From Dokdonia sinensis (GTDB taxonomy: Bacteria > Bacteroidota > Bacteroidia > Flavobacteriales > Flavobacteriaceae): a stretch of DNA of 64,000 bases. Made by a program: the position numbers and the translations under genes. Position 1 is the first letter of the stretch; each line of letters opens with the position of its first letter. The notes under the pieces were generated by a model. The model did not search any database, was not told where the DNA came from, and saw only the letters and a program-made list of their open reading frames with translations. The stretch lies in assembly GCF_003688895.1 (NCBI RefSeq), contig NZ_REFV01000014.1, positions 36,388-100,387 of the forward strand, written 5' to 3'. Shown here one piece after another: positions 8,644 to 18,262 of this stretch.

Positions 8644-9903
8644 TTACCACTCATTTATTCTGTTCCCATCAAGCTTTACAAAAATAAACAGCAATATGGT
8701 AAAGCCCCAAAGCCCAGAACCTCCGTAACTAAAAAATGGTAGTGGGATTCCTACGGTGGGCAATAGACCGAGTACCATCCCAACATTTACTACAAAATGT
8801 ACAAATAAAATTCCTGCAACGCCGTAGCCATAGATCCGGCTGAAGTCATTTTTTTGTTTTTCAGATAATTGAATAATTCTCAAGATAAGTCCAATAAAAA
8901 GAAGGACAACAAATGTGCTTCCTAAGAATCCCCACTCTTCTCCCACAGTACTGAAGATGTAATCGGTATGCTGTTCAGGAACAAACTTCCCTTTAGTCTG
9001 AGTCCCTTGTAAAAATCCTCGCCCTAGCCAACCTCCGTTTCCTATGGCAATTTCGCTTTGGGCAGTATTGTATCCTATACTTTTTGCATCTACCTCTTTA
9101 CCTAATACTATATTAAAGCGGTCACGGTGACGTTGCTCAAATACGTTTTCAAAAATATAATTTACCGAAAAAGCAAATAGAGCACAGGCTGCGACAATCC
9201 CTAGATACAATCTCTTAGAAGGCCTTCGTTTTCTATTTTTGACAAATAAAAATATACCTATTACTAAAGCTCCAGCTCCTACATAAATAGGCCCAAATAA
9301 CAGCGTAAGCACAAATAAGAGTACAACAGAAAATCCTAGAATGAGATAGGCTGCAGCGAGTCCTTCCCTATACAACGGAAAGAAGAATGCCGCATAAACA
9401 AGCGCACTACCAGGATCAGGTTGTGGTATGATAATGAGTGCAGGAAGTGCAATTATCACAAAAGCCTTTATTTGATCCTTGATAGATTTTATATTGGTCT
9501 GAATATCACTCAGATACTTAGCTAGAGCGAGGGCAGTGGCGGCCTTAGCAAACTCACTAGGCTGCAAACCTAATGATCCAAATTTATACCAACTCGTAGC
9601 TCCAGAAATAGTATTTCCAAAAACAAAAAGACCGAGTAGAGAAAGAAGCGATACTATATAAATAATACTTGAAAAACGCTCAAAGAACTTTGCATCCAGA
9701 AAAAGAACAAAGATGATAAGTCCTATTCCGAATATAATAAACAGGAGTTGCTTTATAAATAAGTTGTCCGTACTAAAGAAAGCAAGTGCGTCCGTATCGT
9801 AAGATGCAGAGTATATGTTAATCCACCCGCTGCCCACGAGCAAAAGGTATAATAGTATAATAACCCAATCAAAACTTCTAACATTACGGGAACTACCTAT
9901 CAT
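8644..9903 (-). CDS. rodA: Rod shape-determining SEDS glycosyltransferase RodA
   Basis: The 419-residue protein has about 10 membrane helices and belongs to the FtsW/RodA/SpoVE family that polymerises lipid II. GLQPSEFAKAA and the C-terminal SYGGSG are family motifs, and the NGGWLGRGFLQGTQTK loop is typical of RodA. It overlaps the mrdA stop by one base, and PBP2 is its known transpeptidase partner. It closes the mreB-mreC-mreD-mrdA-rodA cluster, which makes RodA more likely than FtsW. Confidence 0.94.
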   Translation of the reverse strand: MIGSSRNVRSFDWVIILLYLLLVGSGWINIYSASYDTDALAFFSTDNLFIKQLLFIIFGIGLIIFVLFLDAKFFERFSSIIYIVSLLSLLGLFVFGNTISGATSWYKFGSLGLQPSEFAKAATALALAKYLSDIQTNIKSIKDQIKAFVIIALPALIIIPQPDPGSALVYAAFFFPLYREGLAAAYLILGFSVVLLFVLTLLFGPIYVGAGALVIGIFLFVKNRKRRPSKRLYLGIVAACALFAFSVNYIFENVFEQRHRDRFNIVLGKEVDAKSIGYNTAQSEIAIGNGGWLGRGFLQGTQTKGKFVPEQHTDYIFSTVGEEWGFLGSTFVVLLFIGLILRIIQLSEKQKNDFSRIYGYGVAGILFVHFVVNVGMVLGLLPTVGIPLPFFSYGGSGLWGFTILLFIFVKLDGNRINEW

Positions 9904-11831
9904 TATTTTTTATGTACTTTATCCTCTTCTTTTTCTAAAAGAAATTTAGCCACTACCTTTTTACCATCATTTATCGAAAAAGGTTTACCGCTTTGCGGCT
10001 TTGCATATTCATCTTCAAGACTATGCGTCATTACCCATTGCTCCAAATCCTTTCGAGTAACATTTCCTTTAAGATATTTTTCTATCATTACAGATGCTAT
10101 TCTGCCCCCAAAACGTGAACCCCAATAACCGTTCTCTACAAAAACGGCAATAGCTATTTTGGGATTATCTTTTGGAGCAAAGGCAACAAAGGTGGAGTGA
10201 TCTGTAAGTTGTACGCGCTTCCCGTCGATACGCGTATAGTTTTCTGCAGTACCTGTTTTTCCACAAATTTCTATTCCTGGGATTTTTAGTGTGGATGCTG
10301 TTCCGTAATTATAAACGCCGTGCATACCTTCTACTACCGGTTCAAAATATTTGGGATCAATAGTGGTTTGTTGTTTTTGTTGATATGCTGTGGGGATGGT
10401 ATCTACTCCTTTAATTTTTTTTATGATGTGAGGTTTATAGTAGTGACCTCTGTTTGCTATGGCTGCTGTGAAGTTTGCCATTTGGATAGGCGTCATAGAC
10501 ACTTCACCTTGTCCAATGGCATTAGAAATTGTGGCAGTAGCGTACCAGCGATATTTAGGATATTGATAGCTCCTATTGTAAAATTCTGAATTGGGAATAA
10601 AACCTGGTCTTCCAATAGGAAGGTCATATCCCAAAAAATCTCCTAGACCAAAACTCTTTAAATGTGCTTTCCAATTGTCTATTCCTTCCTGTGGCGTTTT
10701 AAATTTCTCTATAGACCTTCTGTACACCGTTGCAAAATAAGCGTTACAAGAATTTGCGATTCCACCCTCCATCGCAAGTGGCGAAGCGTGGTGGTGACAT
10801 CCTAGTGGTTTAGAACCTCCATAGTTATAACCACCGTGACATGATATACGTTCTGAGGTATCGATAACATTCTCTTGCAGTCCTATGAGCGCAGTTAGTG
10901 CTTTAAAAGGAGATCCAGGAGGATATTGACCTAAAAGTACTCGGTCTACTAAGGGCTCGGAAATAGAGTCGTAGTACATCTTTGTAAAATTCTTTGACCG
11001 TTCTCTACCTACAAGTAATGCGGGATCATAGTTAGGCGCAGAAACAAGTGCTAAAATTTCTCCGGTACTGGGATCTAAAGCAATGATACCACCACGCTTA
11101 TTTGTCATTAATTCTTCTCCATACTTTTGCAGTTCTGCATCTATAGTGAGTTGGAGGTCATTACCTGCTACAGGCATTGTATCAAGAATTCCATTTTTAT
11201 ATGAACCTATGATACGGTTAAATCTATCTTTTTGAAAACGCTTAACACCTTTAACCCCTCTAAGAATATCTTCATATTGTTGCTCCACGCCCTGGCGACC
11301 TATTAAGTCACCAGATTGGTAATAAGGGTTAGCATCTATAATGCTCTGGTTTACTTCTTGGATATAGCCTAAGAAGTTTGCGCCAAAATCTATCTGATAG
11401 TCTCTTAATGAACGTTTCTGGATATAGAATCCCTCATATTTACGCATTTGCTCTCCTAGATATGCATATTCCTTCTTGGACATCGTAGGAACAATTACAG
11501 ATGGTAACCTTGGTGAGTACACGCGAGCTCGATTAAGCTCTTTTACGAGCTTCTCCTTGTCAATATTTAATAGTTTACAAAATTCCAGCGTATCAAAGGG
11601 CTTTATTTCTCGAGGAATTGCCATAAGGTCATAAGATGGCTGATTAGAAACAATAAGCTTATTGTTACGGTCATAAATATGACCACGCTGCGGATAATCA
11701 TACACCACCTTTATCGCATTATTCTCAGACTGTACAGCAGCAGACGTATCATATACTTGCAAGTAAAATAATCTCCCCACGAAGACTACACCTGTAAACA
11801 ATACAATAGAAAGAAGTAATAATTTTCTCAT
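9903..11831 (-). CDS. mrdA: Penicillin-binding protein 2 (elongation transpeptidase)
   Basis: The 642-residue class B PBP has one N-terminal membrane anchor (about 2-22), a PBP dimerisation domain (about 50-220) and a transpeptidase domain. Active-site motifs are S307-P-F-K310, S361-C-N363 and K525-T-G527, all intact. It cross-links side-wall peptidoglycan in the elongasome with RodA and MreBCD. It overlaps mreD by 4 nt and rodA by 1 nt, indicating translational coupling. Confidence 0.95.
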   Translation of the reverse strand: MRKLLLLSIVLFTGVVFVGRLFYLQVYDTSAAVQSENNAIKVVYDYPQRGHIYDRNNKLIVSNQPSYDLMAIPREIKPFDTLEFCKLLNIDKEKLVKELNRARVYSPRLPSVIVPTMSKKEYAYLGEQMRKYEGFYIQKRSLRDYQIDFGANFLGYIQEVNQSIIDANPYYQSGDLIGRQGVEQQYEDILRGVKGVKRFQKDRFNRIIGSYKNGILDTMPVAGNDLQLTIDAELQKYGEELMTNKRGGIIALDPSTGEILALVSAPNYDPALLVGRERSKNFTKMYYDSISEPLVDRVLLGQYPPGSPFKALTALIGLQENVIDTSERISCHGGYNYGGSKPLGCHHHASPLAMEGGIANSCNAYFATVYRRSIEKFKTPQEGIDNWKAHLKSFGLGDFLGYDLPIGRPGFIPNSEFYNRSYQYPKYRWYATATISNAIGQGEVSMTPIQMANFTAAIANRGHYYKPHIIKKIKGVDTIPTAYQQKQQTTIDPKYFEPVVEGMHGVYNYGTASTLKIPGIEICGKTGTAENYTRIDGKRVQLTDHSTFVAFAPKDNPKIAIAVFVENGYWGSRFGGRIASVMIEKYLKGNVTRKDLEQWVMTHSLEDEYAKPQSGKPFSINDGKKVVAKFLLEKEEDKVHKK

Positions 11832-12334
11832 TCTGAACGACCACTAAATAGAATACTGAAAAGGACGCAAAACAATGCAGTACCTACACTAGTAATCAAC
11901 GCCTTTTTTAAGATATAAAGTATACTCGCAATGTTAAAAACCTCAAGACTGAAGAATACCAAATGATGTATAACAACAAGGATCAGAATAAATAAGACCC
12001 TTTCATAAAATGTACCTTTAGATAATTTTACAGCATTATATTCATAGCTCACACCATAAACAAAACGAGTAACTACTGGTCTAGAAAAAGCTACAAACAA
12101 ACAAGCCGCTGCGTGTATGCCTCCACTATTGCCAAACATATCGAGTGTAAGCCCCGTTAAGAACGCCAAAAATAAATACAAAGATCTATTTGCCGAAAAC
12201 GGGAATACGATTACAAACAGCACATAAGGCAAAGGATTTATGTATCCAAAAATATTCATATTATTGAATACATAGAGCTGGACAATAATAAGTCCTAGAA
12301 AGCGGAGAATATTCAGAACTATATTATTGCTCAT
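11828..12334 (-). CDS. mreD: Rod shape-determining protein MreD
   Basis: The 168-residue protein has five or six predicted membrane helices and lies between mreC and mrdA, overlapping mreC by 11 nt. MreD sequences diverge quickly, so the call rests mainly on size, hydrophobicity and conserved position. In the elongasome it sits in the inner membrane with MreC. Confidence 0.88.
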   Translation of the reverse strand: MSNNIVLNILRFLGLIIVQLYVFNNMNIFGYINPLPYVLFVIVFPFSANRSLYLFLAFLTGLTLDMFGNSGGIHAAACLFVAFSRPVVTRFVYGVSYEYNAVKLSKGTFYERVLFILILVVIHHLVFFSLEVFNIASILYILKKALITSVGTALFCVLFSILFSGRSE

Positions 12335-13172
12335 TGATACTTGCTGCTTCTATGGCTTTGATTTCTTCTAGATCGTTATTTTCTATAACATATACGTGAC
12401 CAAGATTAGTCATATCGTTAATTAACTTTACAGTAATCAAAAAGAAATTCTTACTCTGATCTAATTTAAAATCTTGTACCGTTCCTATAGGTATACCTTT
12501 AGGAAATATTGCAGATCTACCGCTAGTCTCGATAGTATCCCCTACCGCTACTGGTGCTTGCTGCTGCATATCGATAAGTTGTGCTAGATTAGGATTTCTT
12601 CCATCCCATTGTAGTTGTCCATAATGGTCTGTGTCTTGAAGCTGAGCATTTGTTGTAAAATTTGTATTGAGCACAGAAAGCACAGTGCTGTATTTACCTG
12701 AAACCTTATCTATCACACCCACAATTCCCTTACTGGTAATCACGCCCATATCTTTTTGAATACCTTCTCTACGACCTCCTTTGATGGTTAAAAAGTTATC
12801 TACTTTTGCGTACGAGTTATTAATGACTTTTGCGGGGATAAATTCAAATTGCGATATACTGTCTTTGTAAATATTAGAAAGCATAGACAAAGAATCTTCA
12901 CTTGATGGAACTGTTGTTTTTGCTCGTTGTATTCTTTCGCGTAAGCGGGCATTTTCTTCTAACAACTGCTCATTATATGTTTTGAGCTTAAAATAATCTT
13001 GAACACCACCCACAGATTCGTACACTCCTCCAGACAGAAAATTAGCTGAATTTATAAACTTACTACGATGGTAAGAATGAGATTGTACTGTAAAAACGAG
13101 CGAAATCAATAATAAGAACAAAAACAGCAGAGCATTCTTGTAACGAATCAGGAAATTGATAATCTGCTGCAT
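12324..13172 (-). CDS. mreC: Rod shape-determining protein MreC
   Basis: This 282-residue protein has one N-terminal membrane helix (about 13-30), a coiled coil (about 60-90) and a periplasmic beta domain with the stretch GVVGVIDKVSGKYSTVLSVL. It scaffolds PBP2 activation. It starts 21 nt after the mreB stop. A degenerate copy of the dispersed palindrome (CTTTCGCGTAAGCG, near 12936) falls in the coiled-coil part. Confidence 0.93.
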   Translation of the reverse strand: MQQIINFLIRYKNALLFLFLLLISLVFTVQSHSYHRSKFINSANFLSGGVYESVGGVQDYFKLKTYNEQLLEENARLRERIQRAKTTVPSSEDSLSMLSNIYKDSISQFEFIPAKVINNSYAKVDNFLTIKGGRREGIQKDMGVITSKGIVGVIDKVSGKYSTVLSVLNTNFTTNAQLQDTDHYGQLQWDGRNPNLAQLIDMQQQAPVAVGDTIETSGRSAIFPKGIPIGTVQDFKLDQSKNFFLITVKLINDMTNLGHVYVIENNDLEEIKAIEAASINEQ

Positions 13173-13193
13173 TACTGCTTAGAGTTAGGAGTG

Positions 13194-14222
13194 TTATTTT
13201 ATAAGAACGCTCTTATATTTAGCAAGATTTTTAAGTGTGATTCCTGTACCGCGTACTACAGCTCTAAGGGGATCTTCTGCTATATATACAGGAAGATCTG
13301 TTTTTTGGGAGAGACGCTTATCCAAGCCTCTCAACATAGATCCTCCGCCTGCAAGGTAGATTCCTGTATTATAAATATCGGCAGCGAGTTCTGGTGGGGT
13401 TTGAGAAAGTGTTTCCATAACTGCATCTTCAATACGAAGGATTGATTTGTCCAGCGCTTTTGCAATCTCACGATAGGATATCTGAACCTGCTTAGGCTTT
13501 CCGGTAAGAAGATCACGTCCCTGGACGCTCATTTCTTCTGGTGGGACTTCAAGGTCTTCTGTTGCGGCACCGATTTGGATTTTAATTTTTTCGGCACTAC
13601 GCTCCCCTACGTATAGGTTATGCTGTGTGCGCATGTAGTAGATAATATCATTTGTAAATACATCTCCTGCAATTTTGACAGATTTATCACAGACTATTCC
13701 TCCAAGTGCAATTACCGCGATTTCAGTTGTCCCTCCACCTATGTCTACTATCATATTTCCCTTAGGCTGCATAATATCTACACCGATTCCGATGGCGGCA
13801 GCCATAGGCTCGTGTATCAGGTACACTTCTTTACCATTTACCTTCTCCGCACTTTCTTTTACCGCACGCATTTCTACCTCCGTAATTCCCGAAGGAATAC
13901 AAATTACCATACGCAATGCGGGTTGAAACAAACGTTTTTTAAGTGCTGGAATCTCTTTAATAAACATAGAGATCATTTGTTCACTTGCCTGGAAATCTGC
14001 AATTACACCATCCTTGAGCGGGCGTATGGTCTTTATGTTCTCGTGGGTTTTCCCTTGCATTAGGGCCGCCTCCTTTCCTACGTGGGTAATCTTACCAGTC
14101 ACGCGGTCACGCGCCACGATGGATGGGCTATCCACAACTACTTTTCCATTGTGGATAATCAGCGTGTTTGCTGTTCCTAAGTCTATTGCAATCTCTTCGG
14201 TTAGGAAGTCAAAAAATCCCAT
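13194..14222 (-). CDS. mreB: Actin-like rod shape-determining protein MreB
   Basis: The 342-residue protein matches MreB in length and motifs: phosphate-1 loop IDLGTANTLI near the N-terminus, phosphate-2 loop MIVDIGGGTTEIAVI and the adenosine motif LAGGGSMLRG near residue 291. It forms membrane-bound filaments that steer side-wall synthesis. It heads the shape cluster; purH lies 150 nt upstream in the same direction, with a perfect dispersed palindrome in the gap and no clear promoter, so co-transcription with purH is possible. Confidence 0.97.
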   Translation of the reverse strand: MGFFDFLTEEIAIDLGTANTLIIHNGKVVVDSPSIVARDRVTGKITHVGKEAALMQGKTHENIKTIRPLKDGVIADFQASEQMISMFIKEIPALKKRLFQPALRMVICIPSGITEVEMRAVKESAEKVNGKEVYLIHEPMAAAIGIGVDIMQPKGNMIVDIGGGTTEIAVIALGGIVCDKSVKIAGDVFTNDIIYYMRTQHNLYVGERSAEKIKIQIGAATEDLEVPPEEMSVQGRDLLTGKPKQVQISYREIAKALDKSILRIEDAVMETLSQTPPELAADIYNTGIYLAGGGSMLRGLDKRLSQKTDLPVYIAEDPLRAVVRGTGITLKNLAKYKSVLIK

Positions 14223-14320
14223 AATCTACTAGGGGTATTAAAATTATTTTCGGAAGTAATATATCTCTTAAATGTACTACTAATATTTTGTTAGTTAAGG
14301 CTTTATTGAAGGTATGTTTT

Positions 14321-14340
14321 TACGCTTTCGCGAAAGCGTA
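14321..14340. repeat. Dispersed palindrome, full 20-bp intergenic copy
   Basis: TACGCTTTCGCGAAAGCGTA, a perfect palindrome preceded by GTTTTT, lies between purH and mreB. It is one of three full-length intergenic copies. Confidence 0.95.
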
Positions 14341-14372
14341 CTAAAATCCAAAATACTTCTAATCTAAAACTC

Positions 14373-15905
14373 TTAATGCTTAAAATGACGCGTCCCTGTC
14401 ATTACCATCGCTACCTCATTATCATTACAATAATCTATAGTCAGTTGGTCCTTAATGGATCCTCCTGGCTGGATTACTGCTGTGATTCCTGCATTATCTG
14501 CAATCTCAACACAATCTGGAAAAGGAAAAAAGGCATCACTAGCCATTACAGACCCTTCTAGGTCAAACTTGAACGATTGTGCTTTGTCTATTGCTTGCCT
14601 GAGCGCATCCACACGTGAGGTTTGTCCAGTACCACTAGCACATAACTGCTTGTTCTTTACAAGAACAATGGTATTAGACTTCGTATGCTTACAAATTTTT
14701 GAAGCAAACATTAGATCTTCTAACTCACGGTCTGATGGTTTATTGTGAGTCGCGTGTGTTAAATCTGCAATTGTATCTGTCTTTGCATTACGGTCTTGCA
14801 CAAGGACTCCGTTAAGGCAGGTACGAACGTTTGTGGCTGGAAATTCAAAATCTTTTTGAGCAAGAATTACTCGGTTTTTCTTTCCTTTTAAGGTTTCCAA
14901 TGCTTCTTTGGTGTAGGACGGAGCAATCACCACTTCACAAAATAGTTTATGAATTTCTGTTGCGGTCTCTTGGTCTATCTCTCCATTTGCGATTAAAACC
15001 CCGCCAAAAGCCGATACAGGATCTCCCGCCAGCGCATCTACATAAGCCTGGTGCATTGTATCGCGTTGTGCAAGACCACAAGCATTGTTATGCTTTAATA
15101 CGGCAAACGTGGGTGACTCGCCTTTAAACTCACTCATTAAGTTTACAGCAGCATCCACATCCAGTAAGTTATTATATGAAAGCTCTTTACCGTGTAGTTT
15201 ATCAAAAATCGCGTCAAAATCTCCAAAGAAAAATCCTTTCTGGTGTGGATTTTCTCCGTAGCGCAATACTTTTCCTTTATTCTCGCTAATCTTTAAAGCA
15301 GCAATCGAGTGGTCTGCGTTAAAATAATTAAAAATTGCGCTGTCGTAATGAGAAGAAACGGCAAATGATTTGGCCGCAAAACGCTTGCGATCTTCAAGCG
15401 TTGTGCTTCCGTTTCCTTTAGTAATTATATCTAGCACCTCAGCATAATCATCCATAGAGGATACGCATAAGGTATCTTTAAAATTTTTGGCTGCCGCCCT
15501 GATCAAAGAAATACCACCAATATCTATTTTCTCGATGATGTCTTGCTCAGATGCTCCAGAGGCGACCGTTTTTTCAAACGGATACAAATCCACAATGACA
15601 ATATCCAGTTGCGGGATTTCATATTCGGCCATTTCCTTAATATCTCCGTCGTGATCCTGACGGTTTAGAATTCCTCCAAAAACCTTAGGGTGCAATGTTT
15701 TTACACGACCGCCCAGAATAGATGGATATGAGGTCACATCCTCCACAGGAACAACAGGAATACCTAGATCTTTAATAAATTTCTCAGTCCCGCCGGTAGA
15801 ATAAATTGTAATTCCGAGTTCGTTAAACTTCTGAACTAATGGTGCGAGACCATCTTTATGAAATACTGAAATTAAAGCGGATCCTGCTTTTTTAATGTTG
15901 CTCAT
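14373..15905 (-). CDS. purH: Bifunctional AICAR formyltransferase / IMP cyclohydrolase
   Basis: At 510 residues this is the normal size for PurH. The IMP cyclohydrolase domain is N-terminal, with the IYSTGGT loop (34-40) and GGRVKTLHPKV (66-76). The AICAR transformylase domain holds the catalytic K-H pair in LKHNNACGLA. It makes the last two steps of IMP synthesis. The promoter element at 15951-15958 is the TATTTTTG type. The neighbouring plus-strand permease diverges from it. Confidence 0.96.
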   Translation of the reverse strand: MSNIKKAGSALISVFHKDGLAPLVQKFNELGITIYSTGGTEKFIKDLGIPVVPVEDVTSYPSILGGRVKTLHPKVFGGILNRQDHDGDIKEMAEYEIPQLDIVIVDLYPFEKTVASGASEQDIIEKIDIGGISLIRAAAKNFKDTLCVSSMDDYAEVLDIITKGNGSTTLEDRKRFAAKSFAVSSHYDSAIFNYFNADHSIAALKISENKGKVLRYGENPHQKGFFFGDFDAIFDKLHGKELSYNNLLDVDAAVNLMSEFKGESPTFAVLKHNNACGLAQRDTMHQAYVDALAGDPVSAFGGVLIANGEIDQETATEIHKLFCEVVIAPSYTKEALETLKGKKNRVILAQKDFEFPATNVRTCLNGVLVQDRNAKTDTIADLTHATHNKPSDRELEDLMFASKICKHTKSNTIVLVKNKQLCASGTGQTSRVDALRQAIDKAQSFKFDLEGSVMASDAFFPFPDCVEIADNAGITAVIQPGGSIKDQLTIDYCNDNEVAMVMTGTRHFKH

Positions 15906-15950
15906 TGTTGCGATTTATAAAGGTTTTCAAAGCCTTTCTTTGAATTCTCG

Positions 15951-15958
15951 CAAAAATA
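15951..15958 (-). promoter_or_regulatory. Candidate -7 promoter element of purH
   Basis: Minus-strand TATTTTTG fits TAnnTTTG and lies about 45 nt upstream of the purH ATG. I see no TTG at the expected distance. Confidence 0.4.
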
Positions 15959-16064
15959 GGAATTTAACACTATAATATATGGCGTACAGAAGACAAATTA
16001 TACTGGATTTGTAACATTAAACAGATGCAAGCGTCTTATCTTTAAATTTTCATAAAACCAACCT

Positions 16065-17321
16065 ATGTTCAAAGGACTGAGCGCATTACAAGAGAGCTTT
16101 AGATTTGCAGTAAATGCGATGAAAAACAACATCCTACGCACCTTTCTTTCCTTGCTAGGAGTGACGGTTGGTATTTTTTCTATCATAGGTGTGTTAGCAG
16201 CGGTAGATTCGTTGGACAAAGAGATACGAGGAAGTCTTTCTTCATTAGATCAGAGCACGATGTTACTTACGCACGTCTCCTTTGGCCCCACTGAAGTTCC
16301 CAGATGGAAAAGAGAGCAATTTCCTGTGGTGACATACGAAGAATATCAATATTTACAACGTTCCCTACCTGATTTAAAAGCTATCTCTTATGGATTAAAT
16401 GTTGCTCCACAAACTATTAAGTACAATGACGAGACACTAGAGAATGTACAAATAGGTTCTACGACAGAAGGTTACTATGACATTGAATCTATAGAATTTC
16501 AAGAAGGTCGATTTTTTAGTGAGCAAGAGTCTGTAAATGGAAATCCTGTTGTTGTAATAGGTGATGAAATCCGAAATAAACTTTTTGGACAAAATGGAAG
16601 CGCAGTAGGAAAAAAAATACGCCTTTACAGTCGCAAGTTTACCGTTATAGGTGTCATGAAAAAAGAAGGTGCTGGAGTATTCGGGCCTAGCAAGGATGAG
16701 ATAGCGATTATTCCGGCGACTATTGTAATGCGTATTTATGGAGGCAACAATAGGTCAGTTTTCCCCATTATAACAATGCTTCCCGAAGAAGATGCAGATT
16801 ATGATGGTTTCCTAGCCCAAGCCGAACAAAAACTACGTCAGAAACGAGGTCTTAAACCAGATGAAGTGAGTACCTTTTTTATCAATCAGCTAAAAGGGTT
16901 TGCAGCAGCCATAGGAGAAGTAATAGGCGTTCTCAAACTAATAGGTTGGGGAATAGGCGGTTTCTCGCTCTTAGTGGGAGGCTTCGGGATTGCAAATATT
17001 ATGTTTGTCTCTGTTAAAGAACGTACTAACTTAATTGGAATTCAAAAAGCACTAGGCGCAAAACGTAGGTTTATTCTCTTTCAATTCTTATTTGAGTCTA
17101 TTTTACTATCCGTTTTTGGAGGTATCATTGGGCTCGTTCTAGTATGGCTAATAACCTTAGTGTTGACCAATGCAATGGATGATTTTGAATTTGTACTGTC
17201 TTTCTTCAATATAATGCTAGGACTTTCAGTAACCTTCATTATAGGAATCATTGCAGGTATTATACCAGCAATTGGAGCTTCAAGACTAGATCCTGTGGAG
17301 GCGATTCGTACGGGAATGTAA
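16065..17321 (+). CDS. MacB-like ABC transporter permease
   Basis: The 418-residue protein has one N-terminal helix (about 22-45), a large periplasmic MacB_PCD-type domain (about 46-260) and three C-terminal helices of the FtsX fold, ending with the typical PAIGASRLDPVEAIR. Such type VII ABC permeases work as mechanotransducers with a separate ATPase and often an outer-membrane partner; neither is adjacent. It stands alone, diverging from purH. Confidence 0.88.
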   Translation: MFKGLSALQESFRFAVNAMKNNILRTFLSLLGVTVGIFSIIGVLAAVDSLDKEIRGSLSSLDQSTMLLTHVSFGPTEVPRWKREQFPVVTYEEYQYLQRSLPDLKAISYGLNVAPQTIKYNDETLENVQIGSTTEGYYDIESIEFQEGRFFSEQESVNGNPVVVIGDEIRNKLFGQNGSAVGKKIRLYSRKFTVIGVMKKEGAGVFGPSKDEIAIIPATIVMRIYGGNNRSVFPIITMLPEEDADYDGFLAQAEQKLRQKRGLKPDEVSTFFINQLKGFAAAIGEVIGVLKLIGWGIGGFSLLVGGFGIANIMFVSVKERTNLIGIQKALGAKRRFILFQFLFESILLSVFGGIIGLVLVWLITLVLTNAMDDFEFVLSFFNIMLGLSVTFIIGIIAGIIPAIGASRLDPVEAIRTGM

Positions 17322-17443
17322 TACGAAGTTAGAGGTTAGCCGTTAGCCGTTAGCCGAATTTGAAAAAGTATGTTTTTGCTTTCGCAAAATTGAAACCAGA
17401 CTTGTTTCAGGTTTCACCCTGAATTAATTTCAAGTTCATAGCC
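17322..17443. repeat. Intergenic stretch with tandem GTTAGCC and inverted repeats
   Basis: Three exact tandem copies of GTTAGCC (17335-17355) follow a GTTAGAG variant. After them come a decayed copy of the dispersed palindrome (TTGCTTTCGCAAAAT, near 17370) and a hairpin with arms TTCAGG and CCTGAA near 17406. The three motifs in 120 bp mark it as a collecting place for short repeats between two convergent genes. Confidence 0.6.
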
Positions 17444-18253
17444 TTATCTAAAACTCCACTCCTTATAATCCATAGAAGCCTCAAGTTTATCTTCAAGACC
17501 GTCCTCTAACTGCGGAAAGAAATCAATACCCGTAAGTTTTTCTATTTGATCTACAGAAGTAACAAAGCTGTAAAGTGGTTTCTTAGACTCTACGTGATTC
17601 ATTAAGAATGCCAACATTTTTATATTGTCTCCAGAACGGTCGTATACTATCTTGTAGAAGGACTCTGGAACTGTGACTTTCTCATCTCCTATCGTCCCTA
17701 TTTTATCTTTAAGGATCCCGCCAGTTACAACAAAAACTCCATCATACTGTGATGCCCAGTAACGCACTTTTTGCTCGAGCCTATTCCAGACACCAGCATT
17801 AAAATCGTGACGTTGCGGAGTAATATTGCTGGTAAGAAATGTTTCTTCATAAGCCTGCTTGCTAAACTCACGATCACCAGCGGGACATAAATGACCACGG
17901 TCGTATCCAGACTTTTTATAATTGCGCCAGTGCGCACTTTTAGTTTTTACAGCAGGGTCTACTTCAAAATATGGGCGTTCAAAATCGCTGTTTTTGAGTT
18001 GGCTTTTCTTGAGTTCATAGGCCACCCATTCTGCTTGCTCGTCGGGTTCGCTGTAACTTAATGAGTAGTAATTATGATGCACTATTTGACCTGTAGTTGA
18101 AGTAGGTAAGAAATAGTCATTTGTATGCTCTTTTACTTCCATTCCAGCCTCAACAATGGGCTGATCTAGTTTTTCATTAGCATATTTCTCGAAGAAGAGA
18201 TAACCTAGCGTGAGTAAGATCACGAGAAGTGGGTAGAGGTATTTTCTTTGCAT
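17444..18253 (-). CDS. Secreted or membrane-anchored DNA/RNA non-specific endonuclease (NucA/EndoG type)
   Basis: The 269-residue protein has an N-terminal hydrophobic segment (about 6-21) and the beta-beta-alpha-metal nuclease signature DRGHLCPAGDR (about residues 118-128), whose His is the catalytic base, followed by the metal-binding asparagine region FLTSNITPQRHDFN. It should cut DNA and RNA outside the inner membrane. It follows the ABC permease by 9 nt in a three-gene operon behind the Prc protease. Confidence 0.9.
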   Translation of the reverse strand: MQRKYLYPLLVILLTLGYLFFEKYANEKLDQPIVEAGMEVKEHTNDYFLPTSTTGQIVHHNYYSLSYSEPDEQAEWVAYELKKSQLKNSDFERPYFEVDPAVKTKSAHWRNYKKSGYDRGHLCPAGDREFSKQAYEETFLTSNITPQRHDFNAGVWNRLEQKVRYWASQYDGVFVVTGGILKDKIGTIGDEKVTVPESFYKIVYDRSGDNIKMLAFLMNHVESKKPLYSFVTSVDQIEKLTGIDFFPQLEDGLEDKLEASMDYKEWSFR

Positions 18254-18262
18254 ATTGTAAAT

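Noticed and set aside
14321..14340. Dispersed palindrome as a transcription terminator
   Set aside because: A perfect loop-less dyad lacks a terminator loop, most copies have no T-run after the stem in the needed direction, and nine of 14 copies lie inside genes. Real terminators are present separately (for example beside the copies at 48283 and 60909).
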